A stretch of DNA of 32,046 nt from Candidatus Alistipes avicola (GTDB lineage Bacteria; Bacteroidota; Bacteroidia; Bacteroidales; Rikenellaceae), in the NCBI GenBank assembly GCA_019118565.1, contig DWYR01000024.1, positions 1 to 32,046 on the forward strand, given 5' to 3'. The translations under genes were made by a program, and so were the position numbers. Positions 1 through 9,374 of the stretch are shown one piece after another. Position 1 is the first letter of the stretch, and the number at the start of each line of letters is the position of its first letter. Under the pieces are notes generated by a model. The model was not told where the DNA came from. It did not search any database and was given only the letters and a program-made list of their open reading frames with translations.

Positions 1-2
1 AA

Positions 3-143
3 CGCAAATATATTAAAAATATGGATTGGTCGGTGCAGCGCGAACCGCTTTTTTACAAGAGGTATCGCAAGTTACAACGACATCTGCGATGTGTGGCCAC
101 GATGAAGAGGCTTACTTGGCAAGCTTGGAGGTGGTGCGAATGA
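3..143 (+). CDS. 3' end of an unidentified protein (partial)
   Basis: An open frame enters from the left edge and runs 46 codons to a TGA at 141-143. The translated tail is basic and aromatic, with several Arg, Lys, Tyr and Trp residues (for example REPLFYKRYRKLQRHLR), and reads like the end of a real protein rather than a random frame. No domain can be recognised. The stop lies inside the 3' end of the convergent acetyltransferase gene, giving an overlap of about 32 bp. The context (acetyltransferase and ABC exporter) would suit a surface-polysaccharide enzyme such as a glycosyltransferase, but that is only a guess. It could also be a chance open frame, because no start is visible in the window. 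Confidence 0.35.
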   Translation, partial: RKYIKNMDWSVQREPLFYKRYRKLQRHLRCVATMKRLTWQAWRWCE

Positions 144-675
144 CGCGGGCGGGATTGCCGACGGCTATCGAGTCGTCGGGGATGTTGCGGGTGACGACGC
201 TTCCCGCTCCGATGATACAGCGGTTGCCGATCCGGACGCCGGGACAGACGATTACCCCGCCACCCAGCCAACAATCGTCCCCGATTCCGATCTCAGCACC
301 ACGTTCGATACCGGTAGCCCGCTCTTCGGCATCCATCGGATGGACGGCGGTCAGTAGCTGGACATTGGGACCGATGAGCGTGCGGCAACCGATCCGTATC
401 GGAGCCAGATCGAGACATACGCAACCGAAGTTGATGAAGGTTCCCTTGCCGGCGTAGAGGTTGTAGCCGTAGTCGCACTGGAATGGAGTGCGGATGAAAG
501 CTCCGTCGAGTCCGGGACACAACTCCTGAAGGGTCGCCCGATAGGTCTGATCCTGATCGCATAACTCTACGTTGAGGCGGTGGGACAGGCGACGGGCCTG
601 ATCCCGATCCCGGGTTAATTCCGGATCCGTCGGGATGAACCACTCCCCGGCAATCATCTTCTCCTTTTCGGTCAT
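112..675 (-). CDS. maa: Maltose O-acetyltransferase-like sugar acetyltransferase
   Basis: This 187-residue protein belongs to the left-handed beta-helix (hexapeptide repeat) acetyltransferases of the Maa/LacA/NodL group, which move an acetyl group from acetyl-CoA to a sugar hydroxyl in the cytosol. The N-terminal helical part (residues 1-55) has the family opening MIAGEWF. Residues about 70-180 form hexapeptide repeats. The catalytic histidine is His112 in the stretch LLTAVHPMDAEER, as in Maa and LacA. The C-terminal repeats end in the usual AVGNPARVI. Length matches the family. It follows the ABC exporter with a 13-bp gap on the same strand and is probably cotranscribed with it. The true acceptor sugar cannot be read from sequence, so the symbol is provisional. 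Confidence 0.85.
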   Translation of the reverse strand: MTEKEKMIAGEWFIPTDPELTRDRDQARRLSHRLNVELCDQDQTYRATLQELCPGLDGAFIRTPFQCDYGYNLYAGKGTFINFGCVCLDLAPIRIGCRTLIGPNVQLLTAVHPMDAEERATGIERGAEIGIGDDCWLGGGVIVCPGVRIGNRCIIGAGSVVTRNIPDDSIAVGNPARVIRTTSKLAK

Positions 676-688
676 GGGTGCCGATGGG

Positions 689-2530
689 TTAGTCGAAACT
701 TTGCATTTCGATCAATTTCGCATAGATGCCGTTGCGGGCCATCAACTCGGCGTGGGTGCCCTGCTCTGCAATTTTACCCTTGTCGATGACGATGATCTTG
801 TCGGCGTTGTGGATGGTCGAAAGACGGTGTGCGATTACGATCGAAGTACGCCCCTCGAGCAGGGAGTTGAGCGCCTCCTGCACGAGTTTTTCACTCTCGG
901 TATCGAGTGCTGAGGTGGCTTCGTCCAGAATCAGGATTTCGGGATTTTTCAGTACGGCGCGTGCGATGCTCAAACGCTGGCGCTGGCCGCCCGAAAGTTT
1001 GGCACCCCGATCGCCGATGTTGGTCTCGTAGCCGGCCGGACACTCCATGATAAAGTCATGGGCATTGGCGACTCTGGCCGCCTGCATGATCTCTTCGTGC
1101 GTAGCACCCTGCCGTCCCATGGCGATGTTGTTCTCGATGCTGTCGTTGAAGAGGATCGTATCCTGGGCCACGATGCTCATGTGGGCGCGGAGACTATCCT
1201 GCGTATACTCCTTGATCGAAACGCCGTCGATCAGAATGTCGCCCGACGTAGGGTCGTAAAAACGGGGAATCAACTCGCTGAGGGTCGATTTTCCGCCACC
1301 CGAAGGGCCTACCAGAGCAACCGTCTGGCCGCGTTTGATGTCGAACGAGATGCCGTTGATCACTTCTTTGGTGCTGTCGTAAGAGAAGTGCACGTCGCGG
1401 AATTCGATCTTGTCGTGCAGGCCGTCCAGAACCTTGGCATCAGGCTTGTCCTGGATTTCGGGCTGAGAATCGAGTACTTCGAAAATACGCTCGCCGGCGG
1501 CGATACCCTGGTTTACGTTGGCGAACTGGTCGATGAACGAACGCACCGGACGGGTGATCTGCGAGAAGACGGCGATGAATCCGACAAATCCGCCGGCGGT
1601 CAGCGACCCCGACATGACGAGCGAACCGCCGAAGACGATCAGTACGGAAACGGCCGTCAGACCCAGAGCCTCACTCATTGGGGAAGCGAGCTGTTGGCGT
1701 TTGGCCATCGAGAGCATCAGCCGTGAGAACTGGGCGTTGAACTCCATGAACTTGCGACGGATATAGTTGGTTGCGTTATAGCTTTTGATTACCTTGATAC
1801 CGGAGAGCGATTCGTCCAGGATGCTGACCATATCGCCCATGCGCTCCTGTCCTTTGAGGGCGGGGTGGCGCAGCCGTTTGACGATGCTTCCGATCAACAC
1901 GGCCACCACCGGCAGGAAGAGGATGGCGAAGAGTGACAGCTGCCACGACACCATCAGCATATAGACTACGTATCCGATGATAAGCAGCGGGTCGCGGAAG
2001 ATAACCTGCAACGTGTTGGTGATCGAGTACTGTACGACCATGACATCCTGTGTGATACGCGACATGAGGTCTCCCTTGCGTTGTTCGCTGAAGTACCCGG
2101 GATTCATTTCCATTACCTTGTTGAACAGGTCGTTGCGCATACGTTGCAGCGAACATACACGCATCCGCTCGACGGTCATGGCACTCAGGTAGCGGAACAG
2201 GTTGCTCATCAGGTTCATGATGAGGGTTACCACGGCCAGCAGGATCAACATGTTCGACATGAGGAATTCGGTGCCGAATGTGTTGGTATAGACGTAGTTC
2301 AACATGGGAGAGATGTTTGTCAGCGAGATCTCCGAGAGGGGGGGCATCGAGAATACCGGTTCGAAGACGTAGGCGTTTTTGACATCGAAGAGCGTATTCA
2401 TGATCGGGAGGATCATGGCGTAGGTACACGTGTTGAAGAGCGCGTAGAACAACGCATAGAAGAAGTATGGAACCGCGTATCGGGACATCGGGCTGACGAA
2501 GCCCAGCAATCGTTTGTATGTTTTGAACAT
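689..2530 (-). CDS. msbA: MsbA-type ABC exporter (fused transmembrane and ATPase domains)
   Basis: A 613-residue half-transporter that should act as a homodimer in the inner membrane and flip lipid-linked substrates such as lipid A. Residues about 18-340 hold the six-helix ABC type-1 membrane domain and residues about 375-613 the nucleotide-binding domain. Visible motifs: Walker A GPSGGGKS (408-415, Lys414), Q-loop VAQDT (about 454-458), signature LSGGQ (513-517), Walker B ILILDE (532-537) and the switch histidine His568 in IAHRLST. All catalytic positions are intact. The gene has its own Bacteroidetes-type promoter just upstream and is followed after 13 bp by the acetyltransferase gene. MsbA is the best label from architecture, but other lipid or peptide exporters share it, so the substrate is uncertain. 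Confidence 0.88.
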   Translation of the reverse strand: MFKTYKRLLGFVSPMSRYAVPYFFYALFYALFNTCTYAMILPIMNTLFDVKNAYVFEPVFSMPPLSEISLTNISPMLNYVYTNTFGTEFLMSNMLILLAVVTLIMNLMSNLFRYLSAMTVERMRVCSLQRMRNDLFNKVMEMNPGYFSEQRKGDLMSRITQDVMVVQYSITNTLQVIFRDPLLIIGYVVYMLMVSWQLSLFAILFLPVVAVLIGSIVKRLRHPALKGQERMGDMVSILDESLSGIKVIKSYNATNYIRRKFMEFNAQFSRLMLSMAKRQQLASPMSEALGLTAVSVLIVFGGSLVMSGSLTAGGFVGFIAVFSQITRPVRSFIDQFANVNQGIAAGERIFEVLDSQPEIQDKPDAKVLDGLHDKIEFRDVHFSYDSTKEVINGISFDIKRGQTVALVGPSGGGKSTLSELIPRFYDPTSGDILIDGVSIKEYTQDSLRAHMSIVAQDTILFNDSIENNIAMGRQGATHEEIMQAARVANAHDFIMECPAGYETNIGDRGAKLSGGQRQRLSIARAVLKNPEILILDEATSALDTESEKLVQEALNSLLEGRTSIVIAHRLSTIHNADKIIVIDKGKIAEQGTHAELMARNGIYAKLIEMQSFD

Positions 2531-2561
2531 AAGGCTCGTTTGGATCGGTTATTATAAGTTG

Positions 2562-2592
2562 CAAAACTAATAAATTTCTCGGGAAGAACAAC
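2562..2592 (-). promoter_or_regulatory. Bacteroidetes-type promoter of the ABC exporter gene
   Basis: Read on the minus strand, TAGTTTTG (complement of 2562-2569) fits the -7 consensus TAnnTTTG exactly. GTTG (complement of 2589-2592) lies 19 nt further upstream and is one base from the -33 TTTG. The -7 box ends 31 nt before the ATG. Confidence 0.6.
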
Positions 2593-2673
2593 CTGATTGC
2601 CGATATTTGACAGGCCGTGCGCTGTTTTGATGAGAAAACAGCCGGATTGTGATGGGGTTTTAGAGGAATAAAT

Positions 2674-2719
2674 AAAGAGAAGGACGAGACCTTTTGGAAT
2701 GAGTCTCGTCCTTCTCTTT
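2674..2719 (-). terminator. Terminator after valS-rnhA
   Basis: Perfect inverted repeat with 17-nt arms (2674-2690 and 2703-2719) and a 12-nt loop, overlapping the rnhA stop codon. On the minus strand it is followed by TTATTTATT, as in a Rho-independent terminator. It separates valS-rnhA from the exporter operon. Confidence 0.9.
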
Positions 2720-3189
2720 TATTCGTTGTCGGCGGGCGTATATCCCGTATCTTCGATCAGGTGGGCACGGTCATTGGCGGCCGCGACGGCCAGTTGGTCG
2801 CAGCGGTTGTTCTCTACGGTGTCTGCGTGTCCCTTCACCCAGACGAACCGTATGTGATGGCGGCGGTAGGAGCGTAGGAAACGCATCCAAAGGTCGGGGT
2901 TTTTCTTGCCCGCAAATCCCTTCTTCTCCCAGCCGAAAACCCATCGTTTCTCGACCGCATCGACCACGTATTTCGAGTCGGAGTAGATGGTTACGTCGCT
3001 CCCCTCGAACTTGAGCATTTCGAGTGCCACGCATACGGCCATCAGTTCCATGCGGTTGTTGGTCGTCAGACGATAGCCCTGTGATACCTCCTTGCGGAAC
3101 CGTCCTGAGATCAATACGGCACCATAGCCGCCCGGCCCCGGATTGCCCAGGGCGGAACCGTCCGTGTATATGGTGATCGGTGCAGGCAT
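2719..3189 (-). CDS. rnhA: Ribonuclease HI
   Basis: This 156-residue enzyme cuts the RNA strand of RNA-DNA hybrids (R-loops, primers) in the cytosol. The four acidic metal-binding residues of RNase HI are in place: Asp10 (YTDGSALGNPG), Glu48 (NNRMELMAV), Asp71 (YSDSKYVVD) and Asp131 (NNRCDQLA). The mobile catalytic histidine His121 (VKGHAD) is also present. The basic protrusion is represented by KRWVFGWEKKGF. Length equals the E. coli enzyme. It begins 24 bp after valS on the same strand, so it is probably the second gene of a valS-rnhA transcript, and its stop overlaps the terminator stem. The start is supported by the usual short lead into the first beta strand. Confidence 0.95.
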   Translation of the reverse strand: MPAPITIYTDGSALGNPGPGGYGAVLISGRFRKEVSQGYRLTTNNRMELMAVCVALEMLKFEGSDVTIYSDSKYVVDAVEKRWVFGWEKKGFAGKKNPDLWMRFLRSYRRHHIRFVWVKGHADTVENNRCDQLAVAAANDRAHLIEDTGYTPADNE

Positions 3190-3213
3190 CGCTCTCCGTC
3201 CGGCTCAGTCCTG

Positions 3214-5841
3214 TTATTTCAACGCAGCGAGCTGCTCGCGGATAGCTGCGATCTTGGCCTCGGCATCGGCCTGCTTGGCGCGCTCGTTGGCTACGACCTT
3301 TTCGGGTGCCGACTGAACAAATCGCTCGTTCGAGAGTTTCTTGAGAACCGATGCGAGGAAGCCCTCGAGGTACTCCAGCTCCTTGGTGAGTTTCTCGACT
3401 TCGGCAGCCGTGTCGATCATACCCTCCATCGGGATGAAATACTGGGTCGTTTTCACCAGGAAGCCGGCTGCGGCCGGATCCTTCTCCGTAACGGGCGAGA
3501 TCTGCGAGAGGTTCCCCATCTTGCACAATACCGGAGCATACTCCTCGGGATAGTTCTCGTCCAGGATGACGTGCAGTGCAAGCGCCTCCTTCTGCGGAAT
3601 ATTCTTCTGTTTACGCACGTTGCGTACCGCCGAGATAATCTCTTTCGCCAGTTCGAAACGGGCCAGCAGTTTTTCATCCTCCTCGATGGCCTTCGGCTGC
3701 AGCTGCGTCATGATCGACTCACCCTCCTTGCGGGGGGCGAGATCCTGCCAGATCTCTTCGGTCACGAAAGGCATGAAGGGGTGGAGCAGGCGCAGCAGGT
3801 CGTCGAAGAACCCGCGTGTTGCGGCGAGGGTCTCGGCATCGATCGGAGCCTGGTAGGCAGGCTTGATCATCTCGAGATACCAACCGCTGAAGTCGTCCCA
3901 GAAGAGTTTGTAGAGGTTCATGAAGACCTCCGAGATGCGGTACGAAGCGAAGTCTGCCTCCATCTGTCGGATCGCTTTCGAAAGGGTCTGGCGGAACCAC
4001 TCGATGGCCAGCCGGTTGTTCTCGCTTTGCGGCAGGGCGCTGTCGACCGTCCATCCGTTGATCAGTCGGTAGGCGTTCCAGATCTTGTTGCCGAAGTTGC
4101 GTCCCTGTTCGCAGAGCGCCTCGTCGAACATCACGTCGTTGCCGGCCGATGAAGAGAGGAGCATTGCCACACGCATGCCGTCGGCACCGTACTGGGCGAT
4201 CAGGTCGAGCGGGTCGGGCGAGTTGCCCAGCTGCTTGGACATCTTGCGACCGAGCTTATCGCGGACAATACCCGTGAAATAGACGTGGCTGAAGGGTTTT
4301 ACACCCCGGTATTCGTACCCTGCCATGATCATGCGGGCCACCCAGAAGAAGATAATATCGGGAGCCGTGATCAGGTCGTTGGTCGGATAATAGTACCGGA
4401 TCTCCTTGTTGTCGGGATAGCGGATTCCGTCGAATACGGAGATGGGCCACAACCACGATGAGAACCAGGTATCCAGCACATCTTCATCCTGACGCAGGTC
4501 TGCGGCCTGCAGGTTCGGATCACCGCTCTTGATGCGGGCCTTCTCCAGCGCCTCTTCCGGAGTCGGTGCTACGACGAAGCCTCCTTTGGGGAGGTAGTAG
4601 GCCGGAATGCGCTGTCCCCACCAGAGTTGGCGCGAGATACACCAGTCCTTGATGGTCTCCATCCAGTGGCGGTAGGTATTCTTGTACTTCTCGGGGATGA
4701 ACTTGATCTCGTCCTCCATGACGGCCTTCGTGGCCGGACCGGCCAGTTTCTCCATCGCGAGGAACCATTGCATCGAGAGTTTCGGCTCGATGGCTACGCC
4801 CGTACGTTCCGAGTAGCCCACGTTGTTGGTGTAGGCCTCGGTCTTTTCGAGCAGGCCGGCTGCATCGAGATCCTTCTCGATCTGTTTGCGGACCTCGAAG
4901 CGATCCATGCCGACATAGAGACCCTCCTTGTTGTTGATCGTGCCGTCGTCGTTGAAAATATCGATCGATTCGAGACCGTATTTCTCGCCCAGCATATAGT
5001 CGTTTACGTCGTGGGCCGGGGTAACTTTCAAGGCACCCGTACCGAACTCGATATCCACATAGGAGTCGCGGATTACCGGAATGGAACGTCCTACCAGCGG
5101 GACGGTAACCCGGGCATTCTGGGGCAGCCAGTCGTAGCGCGGGTCGGCGGGGTTTACGCAGAGACCCGTATCGCCGAGGATGGTCTCCGGACGGGTCGTT
5201 GCCACGATGATCGTGCGGTCCATACCCTCGACCTTGTAGCGCAGGTAGTAGAGTTTGCCGTGCGACTCCTTGAATACGACCTCCTCGTCCGAGAGGGCGG
5301 TTTGTGCGGCGGGGTCCCAGTTGACCATGCGTACGCCGCGGTAGATCAACCCCTTCTCATAGAGGTCGCAGAATACGCGGATGACACTCTCGGTGCGGGG
5401 ATCGTCCATCGTGAAGACGGTACGCTCCCAGTCGCATGAAGCACCCAGTTTCTGCAACTGTTTCAGGATGACACCTCCGTACTTCTCTTTCCAGTCCCAG
5501 GCGTGACGAAGGAACTCCTCGCGGGTGAGCGATGATTTCTCGATTCCCTCTTCCTTGAGTTTGGCTACGACCTTCGCCTCGGTGGCGATCGATGCGTGGT
5601 CGGTTCCCGGCACCCAGCAGGCATTCTTGCCCTGCATACGGGCACGGCGTACCAATACGTCCTGCAGGGTGTTGTTGAGCATATGCCCCATGTGGAGCAT
5701 ACCCGTTACGTTGGGGGGCGGAATGACGATGGTATAGGGTTCACGAGCGTCCGGCTCGGAGTGGAAAAGACGATGTTTCAGCCAGTATTCGTACCACTTG
5801 GATTCGATCTGCTGCGGTGAGTATTTGTCTGCGATCTGCAT
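3214..5841 (-). CDS. valS: Valyl-tRNA synthetase
   Basis: An 875-residue class I aminoacyl-tRNA synthetase that charges tRNA-Val. The HIGH motif appears as HMGH (residues 50-53, after PPPNVTGML) and the KMSKS loop as KMSKQ (533-537). The CP1 editing domain lies between them (about 190-340, with [11 protein letters not shown] and the [15 protein letters not shown] stretch). The C-terminus (about 810-875) is the ValRS coiled-coil arm. The open frame extends 44 codons upstream to 5973, but that segment is AT-rich, low in conservation character and overlaps the promoter. [10 protein letters not shown] is the normal ValRS opening, so I chose the ATG at 5841. No Shine-Dalgarno sequence is visible, as is common in Bacteroidetes. 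It is followed by rnhA. Confidence 0.97.
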   Translation of the reverse strand: MQIADKYSPQQIESKWYEYWLKHRLFHSEPDAREPYTIVIPPPNVTGMLHMGHMLNNTLQDVLVRRARMQGKNACWVPGTDHASIATEAKVVAKLKEEGIEKSSLTREEFLRHAWDWKEKYGGVILKQLQKLGASCDWERTVFTMDDPRTESVIRVFCDLYEKGLIYRGVRMVNWDPAAQTALSDEEVVFKESHGKLYYLRYKVEGMDRTIIVATTRPETILGDTGLCVNPADPRYDWLPQNARVTVPLVGRSIPVIRDSYVDIEFGTGALKVTPAHDVNDYMLGEKYGLESIDIFNDDGTINNKEGLYVGMDRFEVRKQIEKDLDAAGLLEKTEAYTNNVGYSERTGVAIEPKLSMQWFLAMEKLAGPATKAVMEDEIKFIPEKYKNTYRHWMETIKDWCISRQLWWGQRIPAYYLPKGGFVVAPTPEEALEKARIKSGDPNLQAADLRQDEDVLDTWFSSWLWPISVFDGIRYPDNKEIRYYYPTNDLITAPDIIFFWVARMIMAGYEYRGVKPFSHVYFTGIVRDKLGRKMSKQLGNSPDPLDLIAQYGADGMRVAMLLSSSAGNDVMFDEALCEQGRNFGNKIWNAYRLINGWTVDSALPQSENNRLAIEWFRQTLSKAIRQMEADFASYRISEVFMNLYKLFWDDFSGWYLEMIKPAYQAPIDAETLAATRGFFDDLLRLLHPFMPFVTEEIWQDLAPRKEGESIMTQLQPKAIEEDEKLLARFELAKEIISAVRNVRKQKNIPQKEALALHVILDENYPEEYAPVLCKMGNLSQISPVTEKDPAAAGFLVKTTQYFIPMEGMIDTAAEVEKLTKELEYLEGFLASVLKKLSNERFVQSAPEKVVANERAKQADAEAKIAAIREQLAALK

Positions 5842-5875
5842 AGCTTGGTGTTTTTTTTCGATCTTTTTTAGAATG

Positions 5876-5905
5876 CAAAAATACAAAAACAGGTTGTATT
5901 TCAAC
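5876..5905 (-). promoter_or_regulatory. Promoter of valS
   Basis: On the minus strand, TATTTTTG (complement of 5876-5883) matches TAnnTTTG. GTTG (complement of 5902-5905) sits 18 nt upstream as an imperfect -33. The -7 ends 34 nt before the chosen valS ATG, which also supports the shorter start. Confidence 0.6.
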
Positions 5906-6063
5906 ACTTGTCTCTCTGAATTTCTGCATCTTTCTGTCGGATTTTTCAGAAAAAGGGGGCTTGCGGATGGCAAAAAGAAGTTGTGCCTTTTGAAAAATAG
6001 GGATAATTTCTTCCAGATATGAACAATCTGCCTTCCGGAAAATAAAAAACCGGGAAAAAACGT

Positions 6064-6071
6064 TATCTTTG
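6064..6071 (+). promoter_or_regulatory. Promoter -7 box of lon
   Basis: TATCTTTG is a perfect TAnnTTTG -7 box, 24 nt before the lon ATG. No good -33 TTTG is seen at the expected distance, where the DNA is A-rich. I see no heat-shock (CIRCE or sigma-32 type) element. An unusually clear Shine-Dalgarno sequence, AAGGAG at 6085-6090, precedes the ATG by 5 nt. Confidence 0.6.
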
Positions 6072-6095
6072 CAAACTATATTTTAAGGAGAATCT

Positions 6096-8537
6096 ATGAA
6101 CAACAAGAAAGATAAAAGAGAAACAATCGACCTTGAGGACTTGGGTATGTCTCCCGATGTGCTGGACGGCCGGCATCATGTGATCCCGATCATCACGGGC
6201 GGGGACGAGGTGCTGGAGGATGTTCCGGTGCCGGATACGCTCCCGATCCTTACGCTGCGCAGTTCCGTGCTGTTCCCGGGGGCGATTACCCCGATCACGG
6301 TCGGACGTGAGAAGAGCATCCGTCTGGTGCGCGAGGTCAATGACCGCGGAGGCGTACTGGGTGCCGTCCTTCAGCGCGAGAGCGAGGTGGAGGACCCGAC
6401 TCCGAAGGATATGTACAAAATCGGAACAGCGGCCCGGATCATCAAGATCCTGGAGATGCCCAACGGGAACCTGACGGTAATCCTGAACGGTATCGAGAAG
6501 ATTGAGGTGCGGGAGTATATCGCTACGGAGCCCTATTTGCAGGCGACCGTAACCCCGTTGCGCGATTCGACACCCGAAGGCAAGAACATCGAGTTCGACG
6601 CGCTGGTCGATTCGATCCGCGACATTGCGTTGGGAATTATCTCCATTTCGCCCAATATGCCCAAGGAGGCGGCCTTTGCCATCAAGAATATCGATTCGAA
6701 ACGCGGAATCATCAACTTCATCTGCTCGAACATGGAGCTTTCGGACGAGGACCGTCAGGCACTGCTCGAGGCACCCGGCCTGTTGGCGCGAGCCCGTAAG
6801 TTGCTTGAGATCCTGATCCGCGAGCAGCAGTTGGTTGAACTGAAGAACGAGATCCAGAACAAGGTAAAACAGGAGATCGACCGTCAGCAGCGCGACTATT
6901 ACCTGCAGCAGCAGATGCGTACGATCCAGGATGAACTGGGTGAAGGAACCGATAACGAACTGGAGGAGTTGCGCGAGAAGGCGGCCAAGAAGAACTGGCC
7001 GAAAGAGATTGCCGAACTCTTCGAGAAGGAGTTGCAGAAGGTCGAGCGGCTCAATCCGGCCGTGGCCGAATATTCGGTGCAGATGACCTACCTCAATCTG
7101 ATGCTGGAGCTCCCGTGGAACGATGTGACGCAGGACAACCTTGATCTGAAGTGTGCCCGCGAACAGCTCGATCACGACCATTTCGGTCTGGACGAGGTGA
7201 AGGAGCGTCTGCTCGAACACCTGGCCGTTATCAAATTGAAGGGCGACCTGAAATCCCCGATCCTCTGCCTGTACGGACCTCCGGGAGTCGGCAAGACGTC
7301 GCTCGGCAAGTCTGTCGCTGCGGCGCTGGGCCGCAAGTTTGGCCGTATCTCGCTGGGTGGTTTGCACGATGAGGCCGAGATCCGCGGACACCGCCGTACC
7401 TACATCGGTGCGATGCCGGGACGTATCATCCAGACCATCAAACGGTGCGGATCGTCCAACCCGGTCATTATCCTCGATGAGGTGGATAAGGTGACGGTCA
7501 GCAACCACGGCGACCCGTCGAGTGCGCTGCTTGAGGTGCTCGATCCCGAACAGAATACGACTTTCCACGATAACTACCTCGATACGGAGTACGACCTTTC
7601 GAAGGTGCTCTTCATCGCTACGGCCAACAACATCGGCAATATCAATCCGGCGCTGCGTGACCGTATGGAGATGATCAACATTCCCGGCTATATCCTGGAG
7701 GAGAAGGTGCAGATCGCACTGAACCATCTGCTGCCCAAACAGCGGGAGGCGCATGGTATTCCGGAGGGCAAGCTGGAGATGACGGCCGAGGTGGTCGAGG
7801 CGATCATCGCCGGATATACCCGTGAGTCGGGTGTCCGTTCGCTCGACAAGAACCTGGCCAAGATTGCACGCCATCGTGCCAAGCAGATCGCCTTCGAGGA
7901 GCCTTACGGACCGCTGGTTACCAAGGAGGATGTCGAGAAGATCCTCGGCATTCCGAAGTTCCTCCGCGAGGAGTACGAGGTCGGCGGCATTATCGGTGTG
8001 GTAACGGGCTTGGCCTGGACCGAGGTGGGTGGCGATATCCTCTACATCGAATCGGTGCTGACACCGGGCAAGGGCAAGGTGAGCCTGACGGGCAATCTGG
8101 GCGATGTGATGAAGGAGTCGGCTACTATTGCCCACGAGTGGGTGATGGCCCACCACAAGGAGCTGGGCATCGATCCCGAGATGTTCGAGAAGAACGATAT
8201 TAACATCCACGTACCCGAAGGAGCGATTCCGAAGGATGGCCCGTCGGCCGGCATTACGATGGTTACCTCGATCGTTTCGACCTATACGGGCCGGAAGGTG
8301 AAGGAGCGTATCGCGATGACGGGCGAGACTACCTTGCGCGGCCGGGTGCTGCCTGTGGGCGGTATCAAGGAGAAGATTCTGGCGGCCAAACGGGCCGGCA
8401 TCAAGGAGTTGATCCTTTCGGAGGACAACCGCAAGGATATCTCGGAGATCAAGCCGGAGTACATCGAAGGACTGACGTTCCATTATGTGCGTACGAACGA
8501 GGATGTCCTGAAACTGGCTTTGGAAGAGAAAAAATAA
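6096..8537 (+). CDS. lon: ATP-dependent protease Lon
   Basis: An 813-residue soluble AAA+ serine protease that degrades misfolded and short-lived regulatory proteins. Domains in order: a Bacteroidetes-style acidic N-terminal extension (1-45), the Lon substrate-binding domain (about 48-250), coiled coil (250-310), AAA+ module with Walker A GPPGVGKT (394-401, Lys400) and Walker B VIILDE (457-462), and the C-terminal protease domain. The catalytic dyad is Ser717 in DGPSAG and Lys760 in GGIKEK, 43 residues apart as in E. coli Lon. Everything needed for activity is intact. The gene stands alone between its own promoter and a terminator. The start is fixed by the strong AAGGAG site. Confidence 0.97.
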   Translation: MNNKKDKRETIDLEDLGMSPDVLDGRHHVIPIITGGDEVLEDVPVPDTLPILTLRSSVLFPGAITPITVGREKSIRLVREVNDRGGVLGAVLQRESEVEDPTPKDMYKIGTAARIIKILEMPNGNLTVILNGIEKIEVREYIATEPYLQATVTPLRDSTPEGKNIEFDALVDSIRDIALGIISISPNMPKEAAFAIKNIDSKRGIINFICSNMELSDEDRQALLEAPGLLARARKLLEILIREQQLVELKNEIQNKVKQEIDRQQRDYYLQQQMRTIQDELGEGTDNELEELREKAAKKNWPKEIAELFEKELQKVERLNPAVAEYSVQMTYLNLMLELPWNDVTQDNLDLKCAREQLDHDHFGLDEVKERLLEHLAVIKLKGDLKSPILCLYGPPGVGKTSLGKSVAAALGRKFGRISLGGLHDEAEIRGHRRTYIGAMPGRIIQTIKRCGSSNPVIILDEVDKVTVSNHGDPSSALLEVLDPEQNTTFHDNYLDTEYDLSKVLFIATANNIGNINPALRDRMEMINIPGYILEEKVQIALNHLLPKQREAHGIPEGKLEMTAEVVEAIIAGYTRESGVRSLDKNLAKIARHRAKQIAFEEPYGPLVTKEDVEKILGIPKFLREEYEVGGIIGVVTGLAWTEVGGDILYIESVLTPGKGKVSLTGNLGDVMKESATIAHEWVMAHHKELGIDPEMFEKNDINIHVPEGAIPKDGPSAGITMVTSIVSTYTGRKVKERIAMTGETTLRGRVLPVGGIKEKILAAKRAGIKELILSEDNRKDISEIKPEYIEGLTFHYVRTNEDVLKLALEEKK

Positions 8538-8550
8538 CCGGTCTAAGCGG

Positions 8551-8579
8551 AAAGCGGGACGCAGTGTCCCGCTTTTTTT
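8551..8579 (+). terminator. Rho-independent terminator of lon
   Basis: A 10-bp perfect stem (AAAGCGGGAC at 8551-8560 with GTCCCGCTTT at 8566-8575) and 5-nt loop, followed by further T residues to 8579. It begins 13 bp after the lon stop. Confidence 0.92.
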
Positions 8580-8580
8580 G

Positions 8581-8588
8581 TATCTTAG
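8581..8588 (+). promoter_or_regulatory. Possible -7 box for the KDO operon
   Basis: TATCTTAG differs from TAnnTTTG at one position and lies right after the lon terminator, 23 nt before kdsB. A promoter is needed here because the terminator separates the two units. No convincing -33 box is present. Confidence 0.35.
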
Positions 8589-8611
8589 TCCGATAAACGA
8601 GACGAAATACG

Positions 8612-9367
8612 ATGAAATTAATCGCAATCATACCCGCCCGTTATGCGTCGTCCCGGTTTCCGGGCAAACCGTTGGCGCAGTTGGGCGGCAAGCCGGTTAT
8701 CCGGCGGGTTTACGAACAGGTAACCCAGGTTATTCCCGAAGCGGTCGTTGCAACCGATGACGAGCGGATCGCCCGTGCGGTCGAGGCGTTCGGCGGTCGG
8801 GCCGTGATGACTTCGGCGGAGCATCGCAGCGGTACGGACCGCTGCTGGGAGGCCTACCGCAAATTGGGTGCGGAGTACGACGTGGTGATCAATGTCCAGG
8901 GGGACGAGCCTTTTATCCGTCCCGACCAGATCGAAACGATCATGCGCTGTTTCGACGATCCGAATACGCAGATCGCTACGCTGGTGCGCCCCTTTACGGA
9001 GGAGGACGGCCTGGCGGCGCTCGAAAACCCCAATTCGCCGAAGGTGGTGCTCGACGCCGAATCGCATGCGATCTACTTTTCGCGATCGGTGATTCCCTAT
9101 CTGCGCGGAGTGGATCGTTCCGAGTGGCTCGCACGCCACACCTTCTACAAACATATCGGCATGTATGCTTTCCGGGTAGGGGCGCTGGCCGAAGTGACCG
9201 CCCTGCCGCAATCGACGCTGGAGAAGGCCGAATCGCTCGAACAGCTGCGCTGGCTTGAGAACGGCTATCGGATCGGGGTCGGCTTGACCCGTACGGAGAC
9301 CATCGGCATCGACACGCCGGAGGATCTGGCGGCGGCCGAAGAGTTCTTGAAACGAATTAAACAATAG
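8612..9367 (+). CDS. kdsB: CMP-KDO synthetase (3-deoxy-manno-octulosonate cytidylyltransferase)
   Basis: A 251-residue cytosolic enzyme that activates KDO with CTP to CMP-KDO, the donor for the LPS inner core. The N-terminal nucleotide-binding stretch [17 protein letters not shown] (residues about 5-21) is diagnostic, followed by the ATDDERI segment and [11 protein letters not shown] (about 93-103) with the metal-binding aspartate. The later KHIGMYAFR and GIDTPEDL stretches are also typical of KdsB. Length matches the family. It is the first gene of a tight operon: kdsA starts 7 bp after its stop, followed by kdsD, so three KDO-pathway enzymes lie together. Confidence 0.96.
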   Translation: MKLIAIIPARYASSRFPGKPLAQLGGKPVIRRVYEQVTQVIPEAVVATDDERIARAVEAFGGRAVMTSAEHRSGTDRCWEAYRKLGAEYDVVINVQGDEPFIRPDQIETIMRCFDDPNTQIATLVRPFTEEDGLAALENPNSPKVVLDAESHAIYFSRSVIPYLRGVDRSEWLARHTFYKHIGMYAFRVGALAEVTALPQSTLEKAESLEQLRWLENGYRIGVGLTRTETIGIDTPEDLAAAEEFLKRIKQ

Positions 9368-9374
9368 AGCCTCA

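Noticed and set aside
3680..4246. KMSKQ instead of KMSKS in ValRS considered as a defect
   Set aside because: The essential Lys residues of the loop remain, and I believe this variant occurs in Bacteroidetes ValRS, so it is not evidence of inactivation.
5842..5973. In-frame 44-codon extension of ValRS
   Set aside because: It covers the consensus -7 box at 5876-5883 and is not like the ValRS N-terminus, which normally begins near [10 protein letters not shown].
6063..8627. An 854-codon open frame on the minus strand opposite lon
   Set aside because: It is a shadow of the intact lon gene in a codon-biased genome. The translation has no recognisable motif and it covers the lon promoter and terminator.
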